This document shows, in pieces, positions 33,053 to 41,827 of a stretch of 42,000 nucleotides of DNA (position 1 is its first letter; each line of letters opens with the position of its first letter). The stretch is from Asticcacaulis benevestitus DSM 16100 = ATCC BAA-896. GTDB lineage: Bacteria > Pseudomonadota > Alphaproteobacteria > Caulobacterales > Caulobacteraceae. The DNA is taken from contig NZ_AQWM01000032.1 in assembly GCF_000376105.1 (NCBI RefSeq), positions 137 through 42,136 on the forward strand, read 5' to 3'. A program made the translations under genes and the position numbers. Under the pieces are notes generated by a model, which worked only from the letters and a program-made list of their open reading frames with translations, was not told the origin of the DNA and did not search any database.

Positions 33053-33324
33053 GTTGAGCGCCCCGGCATCTTGGGAAAGGTGCGACGGGTGGTCGGGATG
33101 ATACGCCCCTCGCTGATGTCCTTTGTGGAACGACGTCGGGTCTGAATTGCCCAATCTGTAAGGTCTTTAACCGAATAGACAACGCGTCCGCCCAGTTTGA
33201 GATATTGTGGTCCGGTGTTGAAGACTCGGTGCTTTTCAAGCGTGCGATCTGACAGACCCAGGAAGCGCGCGGCTTCCGAAGTCCGTAAATATCTGGGTGG
33301 TGCGGGCTCCTGGGACGTGGTCAT
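33049..33324 (-). CDS. AlpA/MerR-like helix-turn-helix protein
   Basis: A 91-residue protein beginning MTTSQEPAPPRYLRTSEAA, followed by RFLGLSDRTLEKHRVFNTGP. This is the excisionase-like winged helix that places a T-S-E-A-A helix before a turn and recognition helix. Such proteins regulate transfer or excision genes in ICEs and plasmids. It is the first gene of the - strand transfer operon and overlaps traF. ATG 33324 was chosen from the family start. Confidence 0.8.
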   Translation of the reverse strand: MTTSQEPAPPRYLRTSEAARFLGLSDRTLEKHRVFNTGPQYLKLGGRVVYSVKDLTDWAIQTRRRSTKDISEGRIIPTTRRTFPKMPGRST

Positions 33325-33540
33325 GTTTACCCCATTTTTCGCAAAACTGCGGTAGCATCTTAGCAATACATCTGCAAATTGACGGACTGCCCACGGCGAG
33401 CAACCAGGGGTGGAATTTGTCCTTCGACTCTGCGAGATTTTTCCGTATCGGTGGGGCAAAACAGGCGTCTTTCACCCGTTCGGGTCACAGGGCGAAGTGT
33501 TGGCTGGAGGGCGGGGAGCTGTTTCTCATCGCACGAAATA

Positions 33541-33565
33541 GCCCCCGACCGGTGCGATCGGGGGC
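33541..33565 (-). terminator. Terminator after the second DUF736 gene
   Basis: GCCCCCGA and TCGGGGGC form an 8-bp stem with a nine-base loop, followed on the - strand by TATTTC. It begins eight bases after the DUF736 stop and separates that gene from the downstream helix-turn-helix/TraF operon. Confidence 0.72.
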
Positions 33566-33573
33566 CATAGGTG

Positions 33574-33882
33574 TCAGGTCCGGCTGCGGGACCAGACCAG
33601 GGTGTATTCGCCGGGTTCGTCCTGGAACAGGGTGGCGAAGATCGGCGCCTTGAAGGAGGGATCGTCGAGTTTCAGGGAGAGGTAGGGGCGATTTTCGCGC
33701 GATGCCTTTGTCCAGGCGGCGCCAATTTCAGCACGGCCAGCGTAGATACGGTGGCTCGGGGCGTCGTCATTTGCCGGGTTTTCTTCACGGACCAGACGGA
33801 CATTTTGAAGCTGGATGTCGATGGTATAGATTTCGCCGACGATTTCGGCACCTGCAGATTGGAACTTACCGATAGCTGACAT
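33574..33882 (-). CDS. DUF736 family protein (second copy)
   Basis: A 102-residue protein starting MSAIGKFQSAGAEIVGEIY, with ENPANDDAPSHRIYAGRAEI, SFKAPIFATLFQDE and PGEYTLVWSRSRT. This is a very typical DUF736 sequence. ATG 33882 was chosen from family length, and AAGGAG lies upstream. Its gene has its own terminator, so it is a separate transcription unit from the transfer operon. A decayed third copy lies on the opposite strand at 34168. Confidence 0.9.
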   Translation of the reverse strand: MSAIGKFQSAGAEIVGEIYTIDIQLQNVRLVREENPANDDAPSHRIYAGRAEIGAAWTKASRENRPYLSLKLDDPSFKAPIFATLFQDEPGEYTLVWSRSRT

Positions 33883-34167
33883 GTTAGTCTCCTTTTGGTT
33901 GGTGTCTCGAAGCCGCCCTATGCGGCCTCGATGGCGCGAAGTTTCAGGAGACGTGACCTGCGTCATGGTTAAGTGAGGCTTTTTTGTTGCGCGAGGAACT
34001 GACGGAAAACGGCATGACGCGCCGTCTTTCGGCGCGACCTGAAAATTCCGTCAGGGGGAAAAAAGCCAAGCTTGGCCATTGACGCAAAAGGGCGCGGCTC
34101 ATGTAAATGTGCGTCCGTCGATGTCCGTTCAGGGGGCTTAGAACCGCCTCCAAAAAGGTGCCTCGGC

Positions 34168-34480
34168 GTGACGACTATCGGTGAGTTCCGCCCCGTCAGG
34201 TGGTGACTGGATCGCGCAAGGTCTACATCGCCTAGATCGGGATTGAGGGCCGCCACCTGGTGTGTGATCCCCCGACAGATGACGAAAGTTCGAGCCACCG
34301 CCTCACAATTGGCGAGGAAGTCGTCGTCGCCGTTGCGACAGAAGTCCGCATGAAAAAAGTCCCCGCTCTTCCTGAAGTTGGACAAGGTTTCGTTCAAGGC
34401 GGCTGATCTTCGCCGACCTATTGAAGGATGAAACCGGCGAATACACCCTGGTGTGCTTCACACCGCCGGGCCCGACGTAA
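34168..34480 (+). pseudogene. Frameshifted DUF736 pseudogene
   Basis: Reading across frames on the + strand recovers the whole DUF736 pattern in order: TTIGEFRP at 34171, PTDDESSSHRLTIGEE near 34272, LFLKLDKVSFKA near 34364, and IFADLLKDETGEYTLV from 34406, ending at TAA 34480. The length (313 bases) equals an intact gene, but there are several frameshifts and stops. It faces away from the intact copy at 33574. A frame of 142 codons on the other strand over this stretch is antisense to it. Confidence 0.75.
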
Positions 34481-34905
34481 AGGTGCAGATCGGCGCGGGC
34501 GGTAGCTTAGTTGATGCCATCAGATCGAGGCCTTGGGCGGGACATTCCGAATGACCTGGGCACGCGTTGCGCTCAACCCCATTTTCGGACGAGACCAGGT
34601 GACAGTCCTGTCAGGGCAACGACCAACTGGGGCAGCCCGTCAGGGATAGAGCGGTGTCGGCAGGTTGAGACGAGGAGGGCTTCTGCAGGGATGAGCGCAG
34701 AGACACGGCGTTCGCCCGGAAGACCGGTTGTGCGGGAAAAAGCCCGATGCTCCGCGATCTGGGCTCGGGTGAAAGGTTCACAGATTGTGGGCTGAAAGAC
34801 ATGGCAGTTGACCAGCTACGACAGGAGCGGGGCGATCAACGCCAAGGCAAGCTCTATGACGATGGGAAGAGTGACTGGCGTCCCATGGACGGTTGAGGAA
34901 GTGGC
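34481..34905. other. Stretch without identified genes
   Basis: About 425 bases after the DUF736 pseudogene. A + strand frame of 94 codons (34511-34795) is rich in Arg and Ser and resembles no family I know. Further decayed plasmid genes are likely. Confidence 0.4.
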
Positions 34906-35829
34906 CTAGGCGCCGCCTCGCCAGACGGGAATGCCCAGCTTTTTGGCCTTGTCGGCGAGGTTGTCCTGTACGCCGGAGCCCGGGAAAATGACAACGCCGA
35001 TCGGCAACATGTCCAACAGGATGTCGTTGCGTTTGAAGGGCGCCGCCCGTTTATGACGTTGCCAGTCTGGCTTGAAGGTTACCTCGGTGACCTGGCGCGT
35101 CTGGGCCCATTTGGAGGCGATCAGATCGGCGCCGCTTATTGAGGCCGTTGTGAGGAGAACGAGGTCCGTGTGTTTGGCTTGGAGCTTGTCGAGCACAGCC
35201 CAGATCGTGGCGACATCCTGATAGTCGATACCGCCACTGAATGCGACGAGTGTGCCGGTTGGCGCCAGCAACTTCAGACGGCTGGCTTGACGCGCCTTGA
35301 TAAAGTCTCGGCTTTCGATCAGGGCGGCCGTCATGTGACGGCGATTGACAAATGAACCGGCTTTGGGACGCCAGGTGTCATGTGTCGCACGTTGGAACTG
35401 TTCGGCGGCCCGTTCGCGCAAAGCTTCCAAGACGTTGTGCCTGGCGCTTAGCTGTTGGCCTTGGGCGATCAGGCGTTCGAGTTCCGTGGCTTTGACTTCC
35501 GATCCGTCCTGGTGGGCATGGGCCGACTGCTGGGCCACGACATTGGCATCAAGGTCCTGATCAAGGCGCTCGGCGGCGCGGTGGAACAGGTTGACCAGTC
35601 CCCACATAAGCCCGTTGCGATCGGCTTCCATTGGCGAGTCGACAAGACAGAAGTCGAGTGCATCGAACATATCGGCGATCCCGCCTTCTATTTGATGCGC
35701 CTCCGGGAAGGGGCGCGTGTCAGTCTCTTCGTCGGTAAAGACTGGCCGATAAAGACGCATCGTTTGAAGGGCCAGTTCGGTTGGAGAGAGGTCGCAAGCT
35801 TCGCGATCTGAGAATTCATAGGATGACAT
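34906..35829 (-). CDS. DUF2493 (SLOG-like) protein
   Basis: A 307-residue protein. The C-terminal part (residues 190-305) has the DUF2493 / YspA nucleotide-binding-like pattern: VAFSGGIDYQDVATIWAVLD, then LVLLTTASISGADLIASKW and VVIFPGSGVQDNLADKAKKL. The N-terminal part is helical. DUF2493 proteins are widespread on alphaproteobacterial plasmids and belong to the SLOG (LOG/DprA-related) superfamily, thought to bind nucleotides. ATG 35829 gives MSSYEFSDREACDLSP; an upstream frame of 55 codons is arginine-rich and probably not translated. Confidence 0.83.
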   Translation of the reverse strand: MSSYEFSDREACDLSPTELALQTMRLYRPVFTDEETDTRPFPEAHQIEGGIADMFDALDFCLVDSPMEADRNGLMWGLVNLFHRAAERLDQDLDANVVAQQSAHAHQDGSEVKATELERLIAQGQQLSARHNVLEALRERAAEQFQRATHDTWRPKAGSFVNRRHMTAALIESRDFIKARQASRLKLLAPTGTLVAFSGGIDYQDVATIWAVLDKLQAKHTDLVLLTTASISGADLIASKWAQTRQVTEVTFKPDWQRHKRAAPFKRNDILLDMLPIGVVIFPGSGVQDNLADKAKKLGIPVWRGGA

Positions 35830-35934
35830 GTGCGTATCTTTCAGCTTCAAGCCCGCGCCAGCCGCGGGCCTACGGCGACGCCTCGCTACGGCGCCTGAGG
35901 CGGTGCACCCCAGGGGGGCTCGACCGGACCGCGG

Positions 35935-35990
35935 GGCTATTTTGTTTCGCGATGCAAAGCGCGCGCTTGCGAGCGCGGCGGAAAATAGCC
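35935..35990. repeat. Nested inverted repeat upstream of the DUF2493 gene
   Basis: GGCTATTTT (35935-35943) and AAAATAGCC (35982-35990) form a perfect 9-bp outer pair. Inside lies CGCGCT-TGCG-AGCGCG (35962-35977), a 6-bp hairpin. Such structures often mark plasmid control or replication sites. The surrounding 308 bases have no gene. Confidence 0.5.
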
Positions 35991-36140
35991 GCAAGGTGCC
36001 GGTTGCACTGACGACGGGCGCCGTGGCTCAGTCGCCTCCCACCAGGCCCGATGGCGCCACTTGGCGCTGAGATCGCTGTCGACATGGGTGCTTATGGGGA
36101 CGCCGAAGTTATCGTCACATCCTCCTGCGACCCATGATGA

Positions 36141-37580
36141 TCACAAGGATGCAAGTGACGACGGGTCTGTAAGCGGGCCGATCTGCGCCAGGATACGTTC
36201 GCGGACAATGGCGACGCCCATTTGACAAAGGTCCAGATTGTAGTCCGACATCAAGGGCCAAAGTGTCGTCACGGGAATGGCCAGCGTGGCGGCCCGAGCG
36301 GTTAACTTGGACACGGCCCGACGCCCGGCATCGTCCGCATCGCCGGCGATAAGCAGCCTGCGTATAGCCGGATTGATTTGGTAATCGCCCAGATTGCCGG
36401 CGGTGACTGCGGCATGCACCGTGACTGAAGGAAACACAGTTCGTACGGACAGGACGTTTTCGATACCTTCACCGACAAGGACAATGTCCTTATCCGGGCC
36501 GAAACGCACGGCGTGTCCGTTGAGGTGTCCAAGTGAGCGCTTGGGGCGCGAGATTGGCGCCTTGCCCAAGGAGATGTCATTCGGAGGGGCGGTGTCGAGA
36601 TATATGCGATGAACGGCCATAAGCGTACCGGCGAGATCTGTTACCGGCGCAATGATGGCCGGCCATTCGGACACATCGCTTTCGGCAGTCGGTCGGCAGT
36701 AGCACGATGAGACAAATCGCAGCTCAGCGGCAACCGACGAATCGATACAGCGATGGTTCAAATAGGTTTCGCCCAGGGTGTTTGTGATCGGACCGGCGAT
36801 GTGAAGAAGCTTGCGGGCGTGGTCTGTTCGATCAAAGCGGGGCTGTTGGTCTGCTCGGGGGCGAGGGCGTTTCGAACTTGGTCGGTTGCCGATGAACCTG
36901 TGAGCTTCGTCAACGATGTCGGCGAATGACCTCAGTCCGAGGTTAAGTCCGATGATGTCGAAGAGGTCTCCATATTCACCCGTGGCGGCATCTCTCCATC
37001 GGCCGGCCTTTCCGCCGGAGGCATCTGTGTAGAGGCGTACAAACATGGAATGTCCTGGTGCGTTGTGCACGTTGCCAACGGTCCAGTAATTGCCGGCGCG
37101 TTGTCCGCAGGAGAGGTAGTAGCGACAGACCGCCAGAGCGTGGTCGGCGAGGCGCGCCTTGAGGTGCCCTATGTCGTCTTTGACCACATCCTTGTGGGAA
37201 GGGGCTATGAAGGGGTTAAACGGATCGGTCGGGCACGGTCCCACGCGCTCAACAGGTGTTGCCAATAAAGCCGCTTCGTCCTGCTCGTTTTCGCTGAGAG
37301 GGCAGGGGAGGTGGGCATCCTTGGCAAGGCGATTTTCCTCGGCCAGGGGGTTGGGGGTGTGGAAATGCCCCCCATCGGAAGGGCTGGCAAACATGCCGAA
37401 CTCTGTGCCTGGTTCGTCAATAACAGTCGGCACATTGAGCCTGTAAGGAAGCCTCGGCTCAGTCATGTCCTCAGGCAGATCTTCGTGTGGCTCAACGGTT
37501 TCAGCGCGCTGGGACAGCTCGAGTCGAGAGAAGGGAAGATCTCCGATCGCGGAGGGGGGTGTCTTAGCCGAATGGGGCAT
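36141..37580 (-). CDS. Toprim-domain primase-like protein of plasmid/ICE type
   Basis: A 479-residue protein. The central part (LADHALAVCRYYLSCGQRAG region, with NYWTVGNVHNAPGHSMFVRL) resembles the N-terminal domain found with plasmid Toprim proteins (DUF7146). The C-terminal Toprim domain has the Glu in VGEGIENVLS and the D-x-D in LIAGDADDAG, about residues 340-420. It probably synthesises primers for replication or transfer. I chose ATG 37580; the longer frame to 37793 would run through a perfect terminator and overlap the divergent HU gene. Confidence 0.8.
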   Translation of the reverse strand: MPHSAKTPPSAIGDLPFSRLELSQRAETVEPHEDLPEDMTEPRLPYRLNVPTVIDEPGTEFGMFASPSDGGHFHTPNPLAEENRLAKDAHLPCPLSENEQDEAALLATPVERVGPCPTDPFNPFIAPSHKDVVKDDIGHLKARLADHALAVCRYYLSCGQRAGNYWTVGNVHNAPGHSMFVRLYTDASGGKAGRWRDAATGEYGDLFDIIGLNLGLRSFADIVDEAHRFIGNRPSSKRPRPRADQQPRFDRTDHARKLLHIAGPITNTLGETYLNHRCIDSSVAAELRFVSSCYCRPTAESDVSEWPAIIAPVTDLAGTLMAVHRIYLDTAPPNDISLGKAPISRPKRSLGHLNGHAVRFGPDKDIVLVGEGIENVLSVRTVFPSVTVHAAVTAGNLGDYQINPAIRRLLIAGDADDAGRRAVSKLTARAATLAIPVTTLWPLMSDYNLDLCQMGVAIVRERILAQIGPLTDPSSLASL

Positions 37581-37666
37581 ACTGGGACTCCAGACGGTGA
37601 CCCGGAGCCGCTCTCCCAAGTCCAACCGTCGCGAAATCCGACATCCCTTTCTCTCTATGACTGCGC

Positions 37667-37697
37667 AAAAAAAAGCCTGCCCTGTGGAGGGCAGGCT
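37667..37697 (-). terminator. Perfect Rho-independent terminator 87 bases upstream of the Toprim gene
   Basis: On the - strand AGCCTGCCCT-CCAC-AGGGCAGGCT forms a perfect 10-bp stem followed by eight T. No - strand gene ends here: the upstream neighbour (HU) is on the + strand. It therefore ends a short - strand transcript, or controls read-through into the Toprim gene. Confidence 0.8.
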
Positions 37698-37782
37698 CAG
37701 AATTGCGCGCAGCGCCGAGTCAATGGATAGTGTCGGTCCATATGTGTGGCGATAGTCCCCACGGAACATAGGAGATTGATAC

Positions 37783-38058
37783 ATGAACACCACTGACCTG
37801 ATTGAAAAGATTGCCGCTGCTCACGGTCTGACCAAGTCCGCCGCCAAAGGCATCGTAGACGGCGTATTCAAGGCCATTGCCGATGCGGCCGCGACTGGCG
37901 AGGAAACCAACCTGCCGGGCTTCGGCAAGTTCAAGGTCCAGGATCGTCCCGCGCGTGAAGGGCGCAATCCTTCGACGGGTGCCAAGGTTCAGATCGCGGC
38001 ATCGAAGAAGCTGGCTTTCCAGCCCGCCAAAGCTGTCAAGGATCGCCTCAACGGCTAG
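37783..38058 (+). CDS. HU-family nucleoid-associated DNA-binding protein
   Basis: A 91-residue HU/IHF-type protein: MNTTDLIEKIAAAHGLTKSA, then TNLPGFGKFKVQDRPAREGR, NPSTGAKVQI and KLAFQPAKAVKDRLNG. The Gly-Phe-Gly turn and the basic DNA-binding arm are intact. It bends DNA and is often carried by plasmids. TAGGAGA lies seven bases before the ATG. It is divergent from the Toprim gene and the only + strand gene in the right-hand module. Confidence 0.95.
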   Translation: MNTTDLIEKIAAAHGLTKSAAKGIVDGVFKAIADAAATGEETNLPGFGKFKVQDRPAREGRNPSTGAKVQIAASKKLAFQPAKAVKDRLNG

Positions 38059-38088
38059 GGTGATTGCGCCGGCCAGAGGCGTGGACCG

Positions 38089-39285
38089 TCAACTGACGCC
38101 GTCCAGCAGTTTCTTAGCCCGAGCCTCCATCTCAAGGCGTGCATCCTGATGTGGCTTGGTGCGCGCCACAGCTGTGATACCTTGTACGAAATCGAATATC
38201 GATGCCGCTGCATGACCTTCCTCATTCAGCACGGTCTCAATGATCCTGGCCGTTTCGCCCTTGGCGAAGCCACGTTTTCGCAAAAAGTCGTGACGATCGT
38301 CGTCCGTTTTGGCGACGATCGTTGACCTGGCCGCCTTGATCCCGTTGAGGAAGGGCGTTGGCGAAGAATTGGCGAAAGTCTCCAGCGCCGGCGCGGCTTC
38401 GTAAGCGAAACGGCTGGAGGCGTATTTGGAGTGGCGGATGTTGATTTCCTGAAAATCCTCAACACCCCATAGATTTCGGTTGGCGCATACGGTGCGTAGA
38501 TAGAAGCTGGCCATGCCCAATGTCTTGGCGCCAACTTCTGAGTTCCAGCAATAGAAGCCCCTGAAGAAGAGGTCGGGCGATCCATCGGGCAACTGCCCTG
38601 CTTCGATCGGGTTCAAGTCATCGACGAGGAACAAGAACACATCCCGATCGGACGCATAGAGCGTGGTCGTTTCCTTCGTGATATCGACGTGGGGATTGTA
38701 GATATGTGTGGTCCAGTCGAGGACGCCGGGTACCTTCCACCGGGTATCTCCGGTGCCATTTCCAGCTATGCGCTGCACGGCTGATACGAGCTCATGGTCG
38801 TAGATACGACCATAGTCGGGACCGGTTACGGCGCGAAGTTGCACGCGGTCGTCATCGACTTCGAGCGTCTTGATCTGCTCCGCGCGGTGCGAATTTAAAC
38901 CATATTGAAGATTGATCGCCGCCAGGGGCGCGGGAAGTTGGCGCAGATAGGTCGCGGGTGCGCCGACGAGGCCGGCCAGTTGACCAAAACTCCAATGCGT
39001 GGGCACAAGCGGCTTGTCTGAACCGGGAAGGTGCAAGGACAGGGTGTCATTGTCGTCCGTTCTTGCTTCGACGCGGACTTGCGAACTGGGCACTGTGCGA
39101 GTCACGCTACGTTCTGAACGACCGTGGACGGACGTAAACAAGTCGGACAGCGACAGATAGCGCTCGTCGGCCGGCCGCAAGAACCATTCAGATGAGACAC
39201 GTGTAATATGTTCGCCGCGACCGGGATCGACTTTGAAACCGCCAGAGGGTGCGCCGGAGACGCCAGGAAAAGCAACTTTATTCAT
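38089..39285 (-). CDS. DUF932 phage/plasmid-like protein
   Basis: A 398-residue protein with the DUF932 pattern: THWSFGQLAGLVGAPATYLR, LRAVTGPDYGRIYDHELVSA, DWTTHIYNPHVDITKETTTLYASDRDVFLFL region, and GFYCWNSEVGAKTLGMASFY. Proteins of this family occur on phages, plasmids and ICEs; their function is unknown. ATG 39285 gives MNKVAFPGVSGAPSGG with GGAGC upstream. It lies directly behind the HU gene, convergent with it. Confidence 0.87.
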   Translation of the reverse strand: MNKVAFPGVSGAPSGGFKVDPGRGEHITRVSSEWFLRPADERYLSLSDLFTSVHGRSERSVTRTVPSSQVRVEARTDDNDTLSLHLPGSDKPLVPTHWSFGQLAGLVGAPATYLRQLPAPLAAINLQYGLNSHRAEQIKTLEVDDDRVQLRAVTGPDYGRIYDHELVSAVQRIAGNGTGDTRWKVPGVLDWTTHIYNPHVDITKETTTLYASDRDVFLFLVDDLNPIEAGQLPDGSPDLFFRGFYCWNSEVGAKTLGMASFYLRTVCANRNLWGVEDFQEINIRHSKYASSRFAYEAAPALETFANSSPTPFLNGIKAARSTIVAKTDDDRHDFLRKRGFAKGETARIIETVLNEEGHAAASIFDFVQGITAVARTKPHQDARLEMEARAKKLLDGVS

Positions 39286-39474
39286 GGGAAAGCTCCTTGA
39301 CGGTGCCGCAGACCAACTCTTCGGCTTATCTCGTCGCGGAGCTGGCAAAGCTCTCTTACTCTCTGTGGCGCAGTGGCCGGGCAGGGCACGGATGTGCCTC
39401 AGCGAAAGCGGAGGCGCGTGCCGAAATTTCTTACAGTTCTGATCGTTAATGAGTTTTTTGTTCTGGTCGAAATT

Positions 39475-39822
39475 TCAGGGAACAAAGGGTGTAAGAATCA
39501 GGGCCATGAACACGTTGTCGAAGTGTTCTATACCAGGGAAGGTATGCCTGGCGGGCGTTAACCATATAGGGCTGACCTGGAGGTCGACCTGATGGTTGTA
39601 ACGGGTGCCGTGATACAGGCTTGAAGCGGACTGATTGCCTAAGGCATTTGGCTGGGCCAGACGATGCGGAGGCTTGATGTCGACAATTGGAAGCGCCCTG
39701 GACGGGTGTGCCTCACCCCACGTCTCCAGGGCCTTAACGCCATGCCGAATGTACCCATCTGGCGGCAAGTTTCGTATTACGCCGCAGGGTTCAGGCAGGC
39801 TTGCTATAGGGTGCGTTCTCAA
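39475..39822 (-). CDS. Hypothetical protein, uncertain
   Basis: A 115-codon frame in the otherwise empty stretch 39286-40289. The segment DGYIRHGVKALETWGEAHPS, then RALPIVDIKPPHRLAQPNAL, looks protein-like, but I know no family and see no ribosome binding site. The flanking 39823-40289 shows nothing convincing. Confidence 0.32.
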   Translation of the reverse strand: MRTHPIASLPEPCGVIRNLPPDGYIRHGVKALETWGEAHPSRALPIVDIKPPHRLAQPNALGNQSASSLYHGTRYNHQVDLQVSPIWLTPARHTFPGIEHFDNVFMALILTPFVP

Positions 39823-40289
39823 TCGGCGTGTCGCATGTTGCTCGCGTCATGACCGCCTTATGGGTTTACGCTCGGTCTTGGATGAGAGGAGGGGCGGGGG
39901 CCGACTGCAGGTGTACCGCAGTGCCCGTGAGGTCTTCTGTGTTCGACGTCAGGCCGTAAGGGGGCATGTTGTCTCCTTGCCCCCTAGACAGAGGCGATAA
40001 TGAGGGCACCACAGAGCTTCAGTTATGTAAAAAGGCGGCTGATAGCTCGGCCGTCGGTGATGAAGAGAGCTTTGACCAGCTCATCATGTGCGCCAGCGCG
40101 TGGGTTCCGCCAGCTTCCGTCAGATTTCCACGTGTCCGATGATGCCGCCTATGGTCTGCATTGGGAAGGCTCTATCGACTGCCTGTGATGCTAAGACGTC
40201 TTTCAAAGGGCGAAGAGCTGCAAACACTGCCAATGACTTTTATCCTCGTCCTTCGTTGTCCAAACACAGTCGCCGAACTTTTCGGCTTG

Positions 40290-40541
40290 TCACAGGTCGT
40301 TCATCGATTTTGAAGGCTTCGGGCGCTTCGAGCGGCAATGCCAGACCAAGGTAAAATAGAGCGGCGACAGGGGGAGCAGGAGTAGAAGACAGCAGCATCC
40401 CGCCACGAGGGCGAGAAGATTCCCGAGCCAGGCTCGTCTCTGCCAGCCGTTGCGCGCCCGTATCGGATTGTCCCCGGTTGAATCTAAATGAACCAAGCGA
40501 TCCACCGTAGGAATCTTTTGGCAGGATACGACCTTGCTCAT
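40290..40541 (-). CDS. Small single-pass membrane protein, possible
   Basis: An 83-residue protein with one strong hydrophobic segment (WLGNLLALVAGCCCLLLLLP, about residues 37-60) and a basic tail. Its ATG follows the stop of the upstream gene without a gap (TAG-ATG), implying translational coupling. No family recognised. Confidence 0.4.
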   Translation of the reverse strand: MSKVVSCQKIPTVDRLVHLDSTGDNPIRARNGWQRRAWLGNLLALVAGCCCLLLLLPLSPLYFTLVWHCRSKRPKPSKSMNDL

Positions 40542-40778
40542 CTAAGGGACTGTGCCGACGTATGTCGGCTGTTCGCGACGCGGTGTGCACGTACCGTGTT
40601 TAACGGCCATCCATAGACTTGTTAGGATGCCAAGACAGATGCAGGCGCAGAGACCGTAAAGCGTGATGATGATCATGGCGCGCTGTTGCTGCTTCCGCGC
40701 GCGATTGTCGTCGGCATCGCTAGCCGCTTGCGCTGCCCTTCGCAGCACCTCTCGTATCGGATCTTCAAAATAATACAC
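40542..40778 (-). CDS. Small membrane protein, possible
   Basis: A 78-residue protein. A charged N-terminal half (DPIREVLRRAAQAASDADDN) precedes one membrane segment (MIIITLYGLCACICLGILTS). It is directly coupled to the next small membrane protein. An AT-rich upstream region (40840-40990) could hold its promoter. Function unknown. Confidence 0.42.
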   Translation of the reverse strand: MYYFEDPIREVLRRAAQAASDADDNRARKQQQRAMIIITLYGLCACICLGILTSLWMAVKHGTCTPRREQPTYVGTVP

Positions 40779-41827
40779 TGTTGGAATTCCTTAATCCTTG
40801 GCTTGATCCGGACGATGGATCTGGCGGCAGATTAGAAAATCAGAGTAAATAGCCACAAAATAGTAAGGGTTAATTCACAACGAGTCTTAACACTTTTTTT
40901 ATGATTTTTTTATCAATCCGGGGTCAACCGAGTATTCAAAGCGATAAATATTTGCTTAAGAAAATCGGGAATATGAAAATTTCTTCTTCTGTCGGGCGAG
41001 ACCGCCTTTTGTGCCCCGAACACGCCTCACCAGGCCGCGGCTGACCGGCGCCCGACGCAGGTCTTAGGCGACATCTCTTCGCGACATCGCGTGCCTCTTT
41101 ATGTGCCGTTCATGTCCTGACCATCTCGTTTCGCTTTGACAATCATCAGGAGTGTTCGTGCTCGTACAGCCGAAGTTGGCTGTTTCGTATGTGTCCTAAA
41201 AGCGCAATTCTGTTCCCTTTGGCGCGTGTGCCCTAAGACATGCACCTGCACCTTCAAAATATGTTCTTTTCTCCGCAAGCGGTCGCCTCAACAGAGTAAA
41301 AGCGTCACCTGTTCACAGGGACGTTTTGCGTCCGTTTTCATGTTGACCACGTTGCCGATGGCGATACGGGTATCTCCGTCCTCAATCGCGCGTAGACTTA
41401 ATTTAAGAAGCCGCTCTAAGCGAAGCTGCGCCCGCAGGTTCACAAGGAGCAACTGCCATAATTCTCCCGAAATAATCCAATGCGTCAATCCCAGGGCTCG
41501 GCCAGGCATGGTGAAAGATCGCAATGATGTTGGTCAGAAGGTCTTTAATAACCGCAAACGCACCAGGAGAAAGCCGCGATTAATGGGTTGTATATGCAAT
41601 AAAGACAGCGTGTTATATCAAGTTCGAATTTTCTATGTGCGGTGAATCGGCTAAGTCTCATATTTTGCCGTACCCACCCGCTCGTTCGCATGATGAGGGC
41701 CGATCGCGGAAATATTGCCGAGGCCCACTTAGGTGGACCCCGTCAGTTGGACAGAAAGTGGGCTGACTTAAGATAGAGAGTCTTGCCGGTTAATTGTCGC
41801 TGGCGATTTTGCCAGAATGTCGGTGTT
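40779..41827. other. AT-rich, largely non-coding stretch before the IS element
   Basis: The part 40840-40990 is markedly AT-rich (AACACTTTTTTTATGA, TTTTTTATCAATCC) compared with the GC-rich surroundings, as expected for a promoter or replication site. A 78-codon - strand frame at 41288-41524 has some protein-like composition but no recognised motif. The rest shows no clear gene. Confidence 0.4.

Noticed and set aside
33969-34397. A 142-codon - strand frame
   Set aside because: The opposite strand carries the ordered DUF736 motifs, so this frame is antisense to a pseudogene.
37581-37793. Extended N-terminus of the Toprim protein
   Set aside because: It would run through a perfect terminator and overlap the divergent HU gene and its ribosome binding site.
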